From the NCBI RefSeq assembly GCF_950023065.1, contig NC_088680.1, positions 70,345,350-70,409,349 on the forward strand: a stretch of DNA of 64,000 nucleotides, in the 5' to 3' direction. Position 1 is the first letter of the stretch, and each line of letters starts with the position of its first letter. Below the pieces are notes generated by a model. It had not been told where the DNA came from and ran no database searches. It was given only the letters and a program-made list of their open reading frames with translations. The position numbers and the translations under genes are program-made. The stretch is from Planococcus citri (lineage: Eukaryota; Arthropoda; Insecta; Hemiptera; Pseudococcidae). Of the stretch, positions 49,727 through 62,703 are shown piece by piece.

Positions 49727-50862
49727 AGCGAGTGGAAATTTAAATCATACAACACTCGAAGAATTTCAATAAAATTTTACTACGTCAAGTTCTTTTCCAA
49801 AATTTTCAGAATAGAATCCAAACATGATAAGAAATTCGGCTTGAACACATGTCCATCGATGATTTCTTCGGTGAGCTACTAGAACGCCATCTATATTTTG
49901 ATTTTGAACATTGATGAAAATAAATGAAATTGAAATGAAACTTTTTAGTTTTTTTTTTTTTTTAAATTTTGAAATTTGAAAATTCAAAATTTGATTTGAA
50001 ATTTGAATTAAATTGATTGAAATGAAAAATAAGAAAAAAAATTCATGATAATATTGATAATCATGATTTATTATTCATGATCATGAAACAAGACGTTAGT
50101 TAAGTTAGGTAAGTCATAAGTGGTAAGTATATTGTAATTTTTGTACGTTTTTGATTTTGATGATGGAAGTGGAACAAAAATCAAAAATTGAATCGAACTT
50201 GAAGCTATGCTGATTATTCATTGTCTAATTTTGTAATTTAAATAATTATTCGTTGAATTTGGCGAATTCTTCGTTAATCGTTATTCAACTACTTCAGCTT
50301 CAACTTCAATCTCATGGAGTTGACAGAGAAATGAGAAGAGATAGTTGACGCTGTTGACACAGTCGAAAAATGAAATAACATTCAATGAAGTAATACATAA
50401 ATAATGCTGACATGAATTAAAAGCGAACATCGTACTTATTTTTGTTTTTTTTTTCTTCATTCAATGTTCAAAATGATCTAATGATCAATAATAACTACGT
50501 CGGTGAAGCATTTTGAGCGACTATTTCGCGATGTTGTTTGATAAAAATAGACTCATTCAAATTCCATTTCATGCTCACTTCACCTACACCACTCATATAA
50601 ACCAGAAATCCAGAATTTAGAAAATCCATCCATATCCCAAATAAATAAACAAACAACTTACGCTGAATTTCGCGTATTTTTATATATTGAAGCATTCAAA
50701 GCATTTTAATCATAATATTTAACACGTACACGCCTTTTTTTTATACGTAACAGGAAAAAGTAATACATCATTTATAAAGAACTAATCGATACATTAATTT
50801 TAACGTTCGACAGGAATTGAAATTTTAAGACACGAAACAATATAAACTACCGTAACAAAAAC
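49727..50862. other. Intergenic DNA between RPL39 and UQCRQ
   Basis: Expected to hold the RPL39 promoter and the UQCRQ 3' UTR. There is an A/T-rich tract at 49949-50040. No clear TATA or TOP start could be fixed. A possible ATTAAA signal for UQCRQ is at 50710-50705 (minus strand). Confidence 0.5.
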
Positions 50863-51214
50863 TTAACGATCATTTTCGAACTGTTTGATGTCTTTCCTGT
50901 GACTCAGCCAGTTTTCTTTCGCCATCCAGTCGAGTAAAAGGTAACCGGCAACAGCAACTAAAAAACACGTATTCAAAATAATGTTAATCGCTATCGAATA
51001 TACGAAAATGATACGTTATTATGGCGAACATCGGATGGATCTACTTGACCACTTACATGGTACATAAGCTCCGATTGTTTGCTTGACGCGTCTAGGTAAC
51101 GATGAGATAGTATCCTTCAGTCCAGGTATGATACCGATTTCGAAACTTGATAATCTGCTGTAGACTATGTGTCGCAGATGATATTCACGTCCTTTCGGTC
51201 CGTGGCCCATTTTT
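50863..51214 (-). CDS. UQCRQ: Cytochrome b-c1 complex subunit 8
   Basis: Encodes 82 residues, matching the usual size of QCR8/UQCRQ, a single-span subunit of respiratory complex III in the inner mitochondrial membrane. Coding exons on the minus strand: 51210-51057 (start ATG 51210-51208; exon begins at 51214 after a CAG acceptor) and 50957-50863. Family features are a Gly-rich N terminus leading into REYHLRHIVYSRLSSFE, then PRRVKQTIGAYVP, a hydrophobic segment FAVAGYLLLDW, and a C terminus ending YEND-like as QFENDR. The exon junction splits a Phe codon (T/TT). An additional GTAAGT donor at 51536-51531 suggests a non-coding first exon ending at 51537. The gene is divergent from POLE2. Confidence 0.93.
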
Positions 51215-51536
51215 CTGAAATTAAAATTTATCTGTTATAGAGATCCGAACTCGAAACTGTACTGTGTACTAGAGTCTATAGATAGTGCACTGAATATTGA
51301 TTGGTGTATTCTTCGGAAGGTTGTTGGGAACGTGTAAATGAGAATCAGAGATGAGAATAACTGAATTAAACGAGTTATAAGTCAGATTATCGACGAATAG
51401 TAGTGAATTAATAGTAATACTTGGTGTTAACCCTTATGACCTTACTGTAGATGGAATTGTTATTTCGTGATTATCTGGAGAGAATGTTTGATTACAATAG
51501 ATGGAATAACAGAGTAGACGTTAAGGAATGACTTAC
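51215..51536 (-). other. Likely 5' UTR intron of UQCRQ
   Basis: A donor GTAAGT begins at 51536 and a TTTCAG acceptor ends at 51215 on the minus strand, a 322-bp intron placed directly before the coding exon. This is inferred from splice strings only. Confidence 0.5.
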
Positions 51537-51537
51537 C

Positions 51538-51994
51538 AGCTTTTTTATATGAATATTTCTCCGTTAAATAAGGATTTTTTCAATAATTTATTCGCACTAT
51601 CACAATAAATCTTCAAGATTTTTTTTTTATCTCTCAGCTGAAATTTCAAGATCGGAAAGTTCGTAAGGTCGGGTTTTCGAACGAACGTTTTGTGCTTTTT
51701 CTCTGTTAAATGTGGCACTGTGTAAACTACGAGTGCACTTGAACGTGGACTGAGTACGATTGCGCATGCGCCGCTGCTTGGCGCGACCTGCTTGCAAGAT
51801 GATTCATGGTTGAGAAAATTTGTGTTCATTTCGCGCTATTTTCTTTGCTAAATTTGCAATAATAATGTAATTCGTGTAGTTTTTCGTACTTTTAATCGAA
51901 TATTTTCGCGTTTATGCTTCCAGAATCCTCGTAATATTGTCAGAGTATCACAAACGTTCGCAGTAATCGTGTAAATAAGTCATACCGGTTTCCA
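51538..51994. promoter_or_regulatory. Bidirectional promoter UQCRQ / POLE2
   Basis: About 450 bp separates the probable first exon of UQCRQ (minus) from the POLE2 start codon (plus), too little for separate distant promoters. It holds the NRF-1/EWG-type site and a locally CpG-rich patch (51750-51795). Exact transcription starts were not determined. Confidence 0.6.
51761..51772. promoter_or_regulatory. NRF-1/EWG-type palindrome
   Basis: TGCGCATGCGCC matches the consensus of nuclear respiratory factor 1 and its insect relative Erect wing, which commonly regulate respiratory-chain genes. Its place upstream of a complex III subunit gene fits; it could also serve POLE2. Confidence 0.65.
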
Positions 51995-54900
51995 ATGGAC
52001 GAAAATCGGCTACTCCGAAAATCCATCATCACTTCCTTCAGACTCAATGGATTGAGTATTAAAGGGTAAATATAAAATTACATCAGTTTATTAATACTCG
52101 AACGGCGATATATTTCTTTGTATTGAATCACAGAGATGCTTGCGATTACTTGGTATCGCAACTGGGACCGGTCACTGAAGAAGAACGAAGCTCGTGGATT
52201 AGTAAAGTTACAGAATTCTTGCAGAAAAAGAAATCCTTATCGGATCCGGTCGTTTTAAAGAGTCATGTAGTTTCCGCCGTAGACGTTAGTATTGCATTTT
52301 TACTCGTACATTACGTATAATTGAGAACTTCTCATTGATATTGGCGCAATTTCGCAGGAATGTTGTAAATCTGAGATGGAAACAGCCGACGATGTGTTCT
52401 TCGTGATTGGAGCATTCGATGTACCGAAATTCAATTATCATCACGATACCAAAAAGTTCATACGTCGAATTGACGCTAAACGTAATGTTTTTGCCGAAGC
52501 TGAACACAGAATCAAGCATTTCAGTGACAGGTAATGCTGTATCTTGAATTACTCCTTGGTTTTTGTTCGGATTCAAACATTTCGAAGTTTGTTCGCAGAT
52601 ATACGATGATTAAGCAGAGAATCGATCGTCACGAACTACTTAGCTCTAGAAATAAAAGCTCAGATGAAGCGAAACTTCGAACGATAGATTACTTATTGAG
52701 TTGTGCGGCTGAAAACGAGAAAGTCGTAGTGTTCGGTATCTTAGCTCAGTTGCAAGAGGGTAAATATTTCTTAGAAGATCCGAGTGGGATTTTACCGTTG
52801 AATTTATCGCAAGCAGTATCCTTTTTTATGAACGAAAAGCTTTATTAGTTATTATACTCGTAGTTGGATCGTAACTGAATAATTTTCCTTAACTTTGTAC
52901 GTACATATTTATCATAACGGATTATTCGCTGAAAATTGCCTTATTTTAGCCGAAGGCGAGTTTTGCGATGGCGTACTATGTGTCCATGGATTAGCTATGC
53001 CTCCTCCGGAATCATCTAAAATTAGCAGGTTGGTGTTTTTTAAATTTTTTCTGAGACTTAGGAGTGATTGTGGTTTGATAAACGTACGATTCGTTGTGAT
53101 TACAGAACTTATTTTGGTAACGCGAACACGTTTGGCGGTCCATCTGAAGTATCTTTGAAAACTTCGGCTAGGATGATGAAAATTGAGGAATCTAACGAAG
53201 AAGCGATGATTGTGTTTATTTCCGATATATGGCTGGATAACGCAAAAGTAATTTTTTTAAAAATTGGAGTATTTAAAAAACAGTACGAATTTCATTAATT
53301 TGTGTTGTGATTTTTATGTGACAGGTTTTAGATAAAATAAGAATGTTGCTAGCCGGATACGACGAATATTCACCCCTAGCCATTGTTCTAATGGGTGATT
53401 TTCTATCAAAACCTTATGGAAATCAGCACTCGTCCATGTTTAGAGATAAATTCAAAGAGCTCGCTGTTATTATTAGTCATTACAAGAATCTGTTAGCAGA
53501 AACTACCTTTATTATCGTACCGGGTCCGACTGATTCACCTTACGCTAATATTTTACCAAGGTTCGTTTCACAGACAGAAGTTGGTGAAAATGATTATTTG
53601 AAAGGTTTAAATTAATTTCCTGGCGTGTTTTTCTTTACAGACCGCCGTTACCGTCATTTTTAACCGAAGAATTTTCGAAACGAGTGCCCAAAAGTATATT
53701 CACCACGAATCCTTGCCGTATTCAGTACTGTACTCAGGAAATAGTAGTCTTTCGAGAAGATATTCTGACAAAGATGTGCCGAAATTGCGTCCACTTTCCA
53801 GAATCCGGCGACGTCTCTTTGCATGTGAGTTGTTATTGTTGATTAAATTGTGATAATCATGCTACATAATTATTTACTGTTTATTTATTTATTTTACAGT
53901 TTGTGAAAACAATTCTATCGCAGTGTTACCTGACACCGGTTCCTTTATCGGTTTGTCCTGTGTATTGGAGCGAAGGAGCTGCGTTAACTATTTATCCTTT
54001 GCCAGATGTGTTGGTTGTAGCTGATCAACGTAGCCCGTTCAATATCACTCATAAGGATTGCGTCGTTTTTAATCCAGTGAGTAATTTTTCTCTTCGAAAT
54101 TTTAATATTGATGGCAGGTATTTTGAAACCATGAAAAAAATTGCGAGCTTGCGGTTCTAAATTTTGAAATATCTGTTTAGCCTCTAGAAAAATTATCACC
54201 TGTATTTTATTCAATTCTTTTGTTTTTTCTCAACTTGAGGATATCTATTTGAGAGATTCGACATTTTTTAAGAGACCTAGGGAACTTTTTTATCTTGAGA
54301 ATGAGATTTTTTACAGGGATATTGACCAGAAATGTAAAAATTTTAAAAAGTTTTCAGACTAGGAATTTTTCATTTTTTAAAAATTTTATTTATTTGTTTG
54401 ATTTTTTCAACCTTTGGAAGCCTTTCAGTCTTTATGAGGATCAACATTGGTTGAGAGACGTCAAGCAGTTTTTTCCTTGAAAATAAGCTTTTATGATACT
54501 AAAATGTAAAACTAAAATTAAATCACAGATTTCAGTTTTTCTTTTTTTCCCCCAATTGTTTGGAGGCTCCAGGAAGTTTTTTTAAATTGTTTTTTTTTTT
54601 TCAAATTTTGGTGTTATTTTGATAGGAAATATGAAATTTTCAACAAAAATACCAGCTGTGATTTATTCAATTTTTTAAATTTTGGGGGGGGGAGTCGATT
54701 GGGAATTATCATTTCAGAAAATGTGTCATCCTCAGGGGGTGGGAGCTTCATAATAAGAGCCATCGTAGTCTATCCGGATTTTGTATAGAATGAAGGCATA
54801 TTATTATCATATTCTTGCAATTGGAGGCGCATGTTTCGTTGAATGAAATCGTTCGCCAAGCTATAAGCTTCGAATTGCTTTGTTCAGTTATTAATTTTCC

Positions 54901-55020
54901 TCAGATTTGATCTTTCTATTGTTGTTTTTACAGAGTTCCTTCTCTCTTCGTCAGTTCTGTTTCACCGTATACGTTCCAGCTTCCAAACAAGTTGAAGACA
55001 GCCAGATATCTACGGATTGA
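51995..55020 (+). CDS. POLE2: DNA polymerase epsilon subunit 2 (B subunit)
   Basis: Encodes 521 residues, close to the usual 525-530. This is the non-catalytic B subunit of the leading-strand replicative polymerase in the nucleus. Exons: 51995-52065, 52134-52284, 52358-52530, 52599-52815, 52901-53028, 53106-53247, 53325-53560, 53641-53824, 53900-54076 and 54934-55020. Residues 1-75 form the helical N-terminal domain. An OB-fold follows from about 170 (VVFGILAQLQEGKYFLEDPS). The inactive calcineurin-like phosphoesterase domain starts near 280 (MIVFISDIWLDNA, then LMGDF, VPGPTDSPY, FTTNPCRIQYCTQEI, VKTILSQCYLTP). It ends ASKQVEDSQ. All introns but one have GT-AG ends and reading frame is kept throughout; intron 4 is U12-like. 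Intron 9 is 857 bp and holds a stray repeat fragment. Confidence 0.95.
52816..52900 (+). other. U12-type (minor spliceosome) intron in POLE2
   Basis: The intron begins with the exact U12 donor GTATCCTTT and has the exact branch consensus TTCCTTAAC at 52885-52893. There is no usable AG acceptor between the branch site and the conserved downstream codons (YHNGLFAENC). Keeping the frame puts the 3' end at AC (52899-52900), giving a GT-AC intron of 85 bp, eight bases past the branch A. The boundary could be a few bases off. Confidence 0.75.
54077..54933 (+). other. POLE2 intron 9
   Basis: Donor GTGAGT follows exon 9 and a TTTTTACAG acceptor precedes exon 10. Contains the fragment TTTGGAGGCTCCAGGAAG near 54559, a lone relative of the GGAGCCTCCAG repeat motif. 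Confidence 0.8.
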
Positions 55021-56434
55021 ATCTTTTTCGGTGAGTTCGCTCAACTTGTAAGGAGATCGAGAAAATCAAAAATTGCGATAAAAATGTCTTTTGAGCATTT
55101 TTGAAGAATTTTAAGCTCGAAATCGAGTCATAATTTTTGCGTAAAATTCGAATAATTTGACAAAACTCTTTTTTTGGGGTATTTCTGAAGAATTTTTAGC
55201 CCGAAATTGGGCCATGATTTATAGAATTTTTGAAAAATTATCACGTGATAGGTTAAAATGTGTTGATATTTCACCGAAAATTCAAATACTTGCCCGAAAA
55301 TGTTTTAAAGAAATTTTGAAAAAATTTTAGTCCAGAATTGGGTCATGATTCATTGATTTTTGAAATATATTTTTAAAAAGTATTAATATGGGACCTATCA
55401 AATTAGATTTCAATTTCGCAAAATATTCAAACATTGTAACGAAATTTTTTTAGCATTTTTGAAAAATTTTCGCGTAACCGATCAAAATGGTTCGAAATTT
55501 CACTTAAAGTTCGAATATTTCGGCGAAACTGTTTTTAAAAAATGTTGAAGAGTTTTGAGTCCAAAAATGAGCCCATTTACCGGGTAAGGTAATTACTGAA
55601 AAATCTACCAAATTTTAAGCTTCAATTTTTCAAAAACACTCAGAAAAGGGTTCACGTAGAAATTTTTTATTTTCCCACAAAATTTTAATCAATTTTAATT
55701 TGTCGCGAGAGATTTTTTGAAAAATTCAGAAAATCATAACCCAATTTTGGGCTTATTTTTCAAAAAATGTTCAGTAATTTGGATTGTTTTTCCTAATTTT
55801 TCTGAAATTTTGAGGCATTTTATTACTTATGGCAATTTTTATCAACTTTTTTAGTAATTTTATAATTTTGAGAATGATGTATTAAATTTAATTTAGAGTT
55901 GAAAAATAAAAAAAGGAAATCGATTTTCGAGTTGAGAAACTGTTGCTTTTTTTCTCTTCGTCATCTTTAGTGGTTTTTTATCTGAAAAAAAAAACGAATT
56001 ATTAAAACACTCGTACGCCGACGTTATAAATTCCCACCAAAGCCAATAACGTGAACCCGAAGACTGGAAGGGAGTGAGAACAGCTTAACCACGCATCAAA
56101 GATTACGCTAATCAGCCATTTAACGATTAAGCTGCGTGCAGTTGAGCACCCTAGGGAGTTAACTTCCAACCGTTTCGATTTTATTTTGTTCTTTTTTCAA
56201 CACAGCACTCAGTTATTTCGCTATCTCTGCGGTGATCATTAATTATACGAGATATTTATGTGGTGCAATGTATAATTTTTTCAAATTTCTGTTCAACAGT
56301 CGTTCAATTTCGACCTTATCTTCATCGTTACTGAAACTTTTAGGCATTTGGCACGTTTTCATTTTGATTGAACAACATGAATACTGGATTGGGAATTTTT
56401 TATTCCACTTTTTTTTTTACAAAAAATGATCTAA
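55021..56434. other. AT-rich non-coding DNA after POLE2
   Basis: Includes the POLE2 3' UTR. The first AATAAA I noticed is near 55904, nearly 900 bases after the stop, so the true 3' end is unsure. No other gene seen. Confidence 0.45.
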
Positions 56435-57809
56435 CAAGGGAATTTCTTGAGGTGTCCGTCTCCGATTTGAACCAGACCGCGATGTTGTATGGAAAGAGCA
56501 TGTTCTAAAACCCCCAAATCCAAATATTCAGCTGCCCAAGTTGATTTTTCGATTTTTGGTGAATTTTTGAAAATCCAAAATTGACTTTTTGGTGACTTAT
56601 GCTTTTTTTTAAAAAAAAAGTACGTACTTGATCTGTAAAAATGTTCAAAATAAGTCCTAAAACTGATATTAACCCCCCCCCCCCCATCCAAATTTTGCCA
56701 TTTCCAGCCATTCTGGAGCCTCCAGCGCTATTTTTCAATTTCTCCAGAATTTTGAATTTGCTCCAGAAGGCGTGAATATGAAGTTGGGCAGCTAAAAATC
56801 GAGTTTTGTTTTATACTCGACCTGTTTAACGAATTTATCCACATTTGAGCTGATTCTGGAGGGCACACCTCAAAAGTGGTTTTGTGACCAGATTTTTTCA
56901 TAATAAGAAATCCAAAAAATCAAAATTTTACCGTTTGCGAGGAAATTTTCGAAATTTACGCGAATCGCTGTATTTCGAACACAACAAACCCCCTGAGCCG
57001 GAGTTCCGCCATTTCCAGCCATTCTGAAGCCTCCAGTGCGATTTTTCAATTTGCTCCAGAAGGCGTGAATATGAAGTTGGGCAGCTTAAAATCGAGTTGT
57101 TTGTTGTACTCGACCTGTTTAACGAATTTATCCACATTTGAGCCGATTCTGGAGCGGACACCTCAAGAGTGGTTTTTTGACCAGCTTTTTTTCAAAATAA
57201 AAATATTCAAAAATCAAAAATTTCCCGTTTGCGAGAAAATTTTTGAAATTTGCGCGAATCGCAGTATTTTGGTATGAACTAACCCCACGAGGGCGAATTT
57301 CGCCATTTCCAGCCTTTCTTGGGCCTTCCTTTAATTTTTGGATATTTTTATTATGAAAAAAGCGGGTCAAAAACCCACTCTTGAGGTGTCCCATCACGAA
57401 TCGGCTCAAATGTGGATAAATTCGTTAAACAGGTCGAGTATAAAACAAAACACGATTTTTAGCTGCCCAACTTCATATTCACGCCTTCTGGAGCAAATTG
57501 AAAATTCTGGAGAAATTGAAAAATCACGCTGGAGCCTCCAGAATTGCTGGAAATGGCGAAATTTGGATTTGGGGGGTTATTATCAGTTCTAGGACTTATT
57601 TTGAACATTTTTACTGATCAAGTACGTACTTTTTTAAAAAATGCATAAATCACCAAAATAGTCAATTTTGGATTTTCAAAAATTCGCCAAAAATCGAAAA
57701 ATGAACTTGGGCAGCTGAAAATTTGGGTTTGGGGGTTTTAGAACATGCTCTTTCCAAAAATCGCGACCCCGTTCAAATCGGAGGCGGACACCTCAAGAGG
57801 TTCCCGTAT
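56435..57809. mobile_element. Family B fold-back element, copy B2
   Basis: Starts CAAGGGAATTTCTTGAGG after TAA and ends with 'cacctcaagaggttcccg', an altered reverse complement. Arms carry the same inverted order as B1 (GCAGCTAAAAATC, CCAGAAGGCGTGAA, CTGGAGCCTCCAG). A C run lies at 56674-56685. It is shorter than B1 in the middle. The right terminus is damaged, so no target duplication could be confirmed. Confidence 0.78.
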
Positions 57810-59507
57810 GTTTCATAATTGACCTTGGGACGACCTTCAAACTCAAATTTCCAAAATAATTTGTTTTTCAAAATATAAAAATCCCCAATCGTCGATCTTT
57901 TTATTTTTAACCAAAAATTTTTTTGATTTGAAAATTATGTCATTTGCACATTTTTAACTGTCACACCTTTGCAGAAAATCATTTTTTTATTTTTTTCTCA
58001 AAATTTTGGATTTTGGCTTCGAAAAATCTGCTTAATGAAGTTTTACTCCTTCTCATAAGTAATGACATTTTTCAATTTCCATCCATAAGATTCTTCTCGG
58101 GTCTCAAAGGGCTGATATAGAATTCGGATACGATTTTGTGCATCGCTGTACAGAATTCCAAAGGCACTCGCGATCAAAAGTACACCCTGTTTTTCCACGC
58201 TGGTGCATTATTTTATTAACTCGACGCTGTGATAATTCCTTTTTGTGACGTAATCGCATCCTTGGTCGTTATCGCATTAAGTTACTTGGAGGTTTCCGTT
58301 AAACGGATATATGTGGAACCCACGTGAACCCTGTATAACCACAACACATACATACACATTTTACCCAACACACACCGTAGTACCAAACCAACTAGGTACT
58401 ACATAAATACAACAAACCAACAATAACAATCTCGTATATATTCCCTACGACGATCACATGAATTAACCATGACAGAGTAAAAAAAAAAAAAAGCTTTACG
58501 TCGCTGCTTTCCTTTGTAATAACAGTAATAACAGCTAGGTTTTTCGATTTAATAGCGGAACATGACTCATAATAATTTTAAATGCATTTTCAAATTATAC
58601 TCTACGTGAACCGAACGCTTAAGGGAGGTCACAAATGCAAATCTGTATACATTATACGATCTTGAGCTACTTTCGAGCTATTTTTCTTTTTCTTTCTTTC
58701 GTTTTCCTATAGTGTATTGTATACCCCGATGTAATAGAGTATTGAATGGCTTACAGTCGAAATTTACGAAAAAATTTGCACATGAAGAAACCGAAATTAG
58801 CATTTTTTGTTTGCGAAGCTGTCGCGCCTCGTTTTCGCTTCGGCGCACGTGAGGAAATATAAACAAAAGGTAGTGACTGGGAATGCCCAACCTGTCGTGT
58901 ACTTGGACTTGATTTTAACAATGGTGCTGCTTCGTGTATTTTTCTCAGAATGAAATTTGCAGGTAATTTTTTTGGGGGATATTTTTTAGTTTCTGGATAC
59001 CTTTTTTTGTGAACCCCTTGCCCCTCCCCAATTTTATGAAAATCGAAAAATCACGAAAATGTTGTGTGACGTGTCGATTTCTACTGATTTTAGGGCGCTG
59101 AATTCGAATATGTATTAATTTTTCAGATACCACCCATCGATGCCTTTTCATCTCTCAAGTACGAAAAATCCAAAAAAAATTCTAGTGTTTGAAAATTTCC
59201 CCTCAAAAGTCCTGCAAAACGATTAAAATTTGCATAATTTGAGATCCATTGATTCATGAATTTAAAATTTTCTAATTTGAAGCATGTGAGACTTTTAAAA
59301 TGAGTGAGGAAGGTGACTTCAATGCGCTTAATTTTTTAAACAAAATGTTTGAAAATGGATAAAAGACTCAACACTCAAATTTCAATTTTATTTGACGTTT
59401 ATTTCAACTGCTGTAAATAGCGAGCTGTCTCGAATTCGTGAACTGATTTTGTGCTCAGATGTGATTTAGTTTTTTTTTTCGTTGTAAATAGCCACCCATA
59501 CCTAATT

Positions 59508-59541
59508 GATTTTTTATTTTGTTTTTCTGTTCCAGGTAAGT
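59508..59541 (+). other. Candidate recursive-splice (ratchet) site
   Basis: A long pyrimidine-rich tract ends in TTCTGTTCCAG at 59535 and is followed at once by the donor GTAAGTG from 59536, i.e. a zero-length exon. This juxtaposed acceptor-donor is the pattern known from long insect introns that are removed in steps. Confidence 0.5.
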
Positions 59542-60640
59542 GCAGAATGTTTGCCATAAGAATAGAAAATGATTAGCAAGTCAGCAAGTATGTTTTTTTC
59601 TACATAATTCCTGGAGAAATACCAACCATGTCGTATATGTGCTACTCTTGGAATGGACTGATGGATAGAAAAACAGATGTCTCAACATTTTTCATTCCTG
59701 AATATTTTGTTATAATGAGACTTTTCATCCGCAAAACCGAAACGAAGGTTCTATCTTTCAAAGTTTTTGAAAATGACAAAAATTCGTCCAAGTTAGGAAA
59801 TTAGGAATACCTATTTGATTTCTGAATTTAAAAGAAAATCCAATGATTTGAGGCACGAGAGACTATTTTGGACTTAGGTTCACCGATTTCGTTCGAAATT
59901 TTTTGTACGTCTCCTGCATTTGAAAATGATGGGAAATTTCCATCATTGGCTCCCACATTGATCTTATGGAGGTAGGGAAAGGTTTGTTTGTTTTTTAGCA
60001 GTTGAAATTGCTGGAGTTTGAGTAGGTACTCAAAAATGCTGTAACTTGAAGAAAATCTGTTTACTAAGTTTTAAAAAAGTGTCGGAGTAATTTCAAAAAT
60101 ATTTTCCAAAAATTTCGAATTTCAAAGTTGAGCTTGAATACTTATTCAATTTTTTAAAAGCTTGCCAAATTTCGGAACCACATGATTTGAAATTTTTGGA
60201 AATATTCCTAGAAGCATAAATTTTTATGATTTTTACTACGACGTTTTCGTGGTGGAGGTTCGCAAAACGATGATTTGGGGGGGGGGGCTACGGAATCCTA
60301 AAATTGGAGTCAAATGTAAAATATCGTGTGACCTATCGTTTTCTACGTTGTAAAGAGCGCTGAATACGAATATCAATTCACTTTCTTGATTAGACCCCTC
60401 CAACGTACCCATTGACCCTCCAAAATCGTTTAAAAATGGAAAAAAATCGTGTAGCAGTGGTTTATTAGGGGTTTCCCCCCAAATTCACCATCGACCACAA
60501 AATTTCCTGAAAATTGAAAAAATTATGTGACATACGGTTTTTGAGAGTTTTGGGAGTATCGAATATGAATAGTACAAGTATGAATTTGTTTTTCAATTTT
60601 CCAAAAAAAAAAAGAATCATTAAATAATTAAAAATTAAAT

Positions 60641-60641
60641 A

Positions 60642-60692
<51 letters not shown>
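60641..60692. repeat. (ATAA)n microsatellite
   Basis: About 13 perfect tandem copies of ATAA within a very AT-rich stretch (60610-60950). Confidence 0.95.
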
Positions 60693-62703
60693 CATAATTA
60701 TATTTAAACATAAGAAAAATGAATTGAATAAAATATTATTACTAAAATAAAAAAAATTATATAAAAAATAATTAAAATTAAAATGATAAAAATTGAACTT
60801 GAATAATCAATAAAAAAATTAGTATAAAAAAATCAACTTGAAAATCAATATAAATAATATAAAAATAAAAATAAATATACTTACTTATAATAATAACCAA
60901 TAATTATTACTAAAAAAAATCCTATAGATCTAGAGATGTATTCTAATACAAATATATTTCATGCAGTTTTGTTCAATTTTTTCCAAAAATTTTCAGATCA
61001 GGCATTTTTTTCATCATACGAATAACCTAAATACCACACGATTTTGTTAATTTTCAAGAAATTATGGAGAGAGAGGCTGGGGATCGAGTAGAAAAAATGA
61101 GGATATTCGTATTCTGCGCTCAGGGCTTGTATTCGGTCACTTTTCAAGTATCTTGAGTTACTAAAGTTACAAAAACTACTCATCTTTTAATTATTTTTTC
61201 TAGAAATTTGATTGCAAATGCCAAAAAGTTTCTATTTTGGTAAAAATTGCAATAAAATCTCACCCATTGTCAAAATTTTCCAACAGTCTCATTTATTGCT
61301 AAAAATTCTCACTTTTTTTGTAAAAAAATTCCAAATATTCGTTTTCCTCGAAGAATTATCCAAAAGTTTCTCTATTTTACCTCAATGAATGTCAATAAGT
61401 ATTATATTTTTACCGAAAAATCGATCAAGATAGGTCTCCCATTTTCAACAAAGACAGCGAAAAACTACCATTTTGTTTGCCAATAATTTCGAAAAATTCG
61501 TGCTTTGTACTAAAAATTGTCACTCTTGTTTTTTGCCAAAAATTGTTCAAAATTGGCAAAATTTCTAGTTTTTTGTAAAAAAAAAAAATTTAAAAAGTTT
61601 GCTTTTTTTCAAAAAATTTAGCTTTTTAGCGATTTAAAAGATTACCTAGTTTTCTTTCTTTTGCCGAAAATTGACAAAAATTACAATGAAAAAAGTCTCA
61701 ATTGTCGAAAAAAAAAATGTGAAATATGTCTAGGTATGTAATTTCTTAGCCAAAAATTCCCAAAAATTGCTAATTTTGGGCAAAATTATCGTTCAAGGTT
61801 TTTTTAATCCAAAAGCTTTAATAAGATATTTTCTGGAAATTGCCAAAAGGAATCAATTTTTTGTCCATAATTCCCGAAAAGTTCTGCTTTTTGCTAAAAT
61901 TGTTGAGGTCTTGCTTTGTTTTTCTAAAATCTGCAAAATTCTCAGTTTTCAACAAAATTTTTAAAAATAGTCGTTTTTTTGCTAATTTCCAAGTCTTACT
62001 TTTCTTTGAAAATTTTTCACGTTTCTTTCTTTTTTGCCAGAAATTATCAGAAAACTATTTCTTTTGTCAGTCTTATTTTGTTTTACCAAAAATTGTGTTT
62101 TTTTTTACTGTCGAAGAATCTTGATTTTTCAACAAAAATTCGGCTTTTGAAATTTTTGAGATTGATATCGCAAAAATTAATTTTTTTTTTAAAAACCATT
62201 TATTTTTGTTCCTAACCTAAAAAGGTAAGAAAATAAACCTTTCGCTACCTCGATTTTGAATATTGCAAAAGTATCGACCTGCTGCCAATAATTATATAGT
62301 GCAACCGAAGGCATTTTATATCTAGTCTTTTACGTTCAGATTATTACGTAAATACGAACCAATTTCTGAGAATCTATCTGTCCATAAAATTGCCAAATAC
62401 TGGTAATCAGCTTCTAGAATTATTTACTCGTAGATAGGTCGCGTTTATCATTTTGTCTACGCTTTCGTGTACAAATATATTTACCTAAGTAAGGCATAAA
62501 TATAGGATACTTAATACCTATTCCTTACAGTGTGCAATGTGCATAAAAGACTATATTTCGACATCGTCATCGGTGTATCGGCGTTTCCATCCTCTCTTTC
62601 ATGGCTTTTTATTAGTATCTTGTCGTGTCTTTTTCTGTCGTATGGTTTGATGGTGGAAAAAAGCTGATTTCGAATCATCTTCCTTGAATCAGGGTCTGAC
62701 TAA

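Larger units (their letters stand above)
57810..62703. other. AT-rich non-coding DNA, possibly long intron
   Basis: No exon or gene recognised. It contains a candidate ratchet splice site at 59535/59536 and an (ATAA)n microsatellite. From about 61200 to 62200 the sequence is built of loose variants of 'gccaaaaattgtc', i.e. degenerate simple sequence. Confidence 0.45.

Noticed and set aside
54559..54577. GGAGGCTCCAGG in POLE2 intron 9 as a nested element
   Set aside because: Only a single short motif copy is present; no surrounding unit or inverted ends can be seen.
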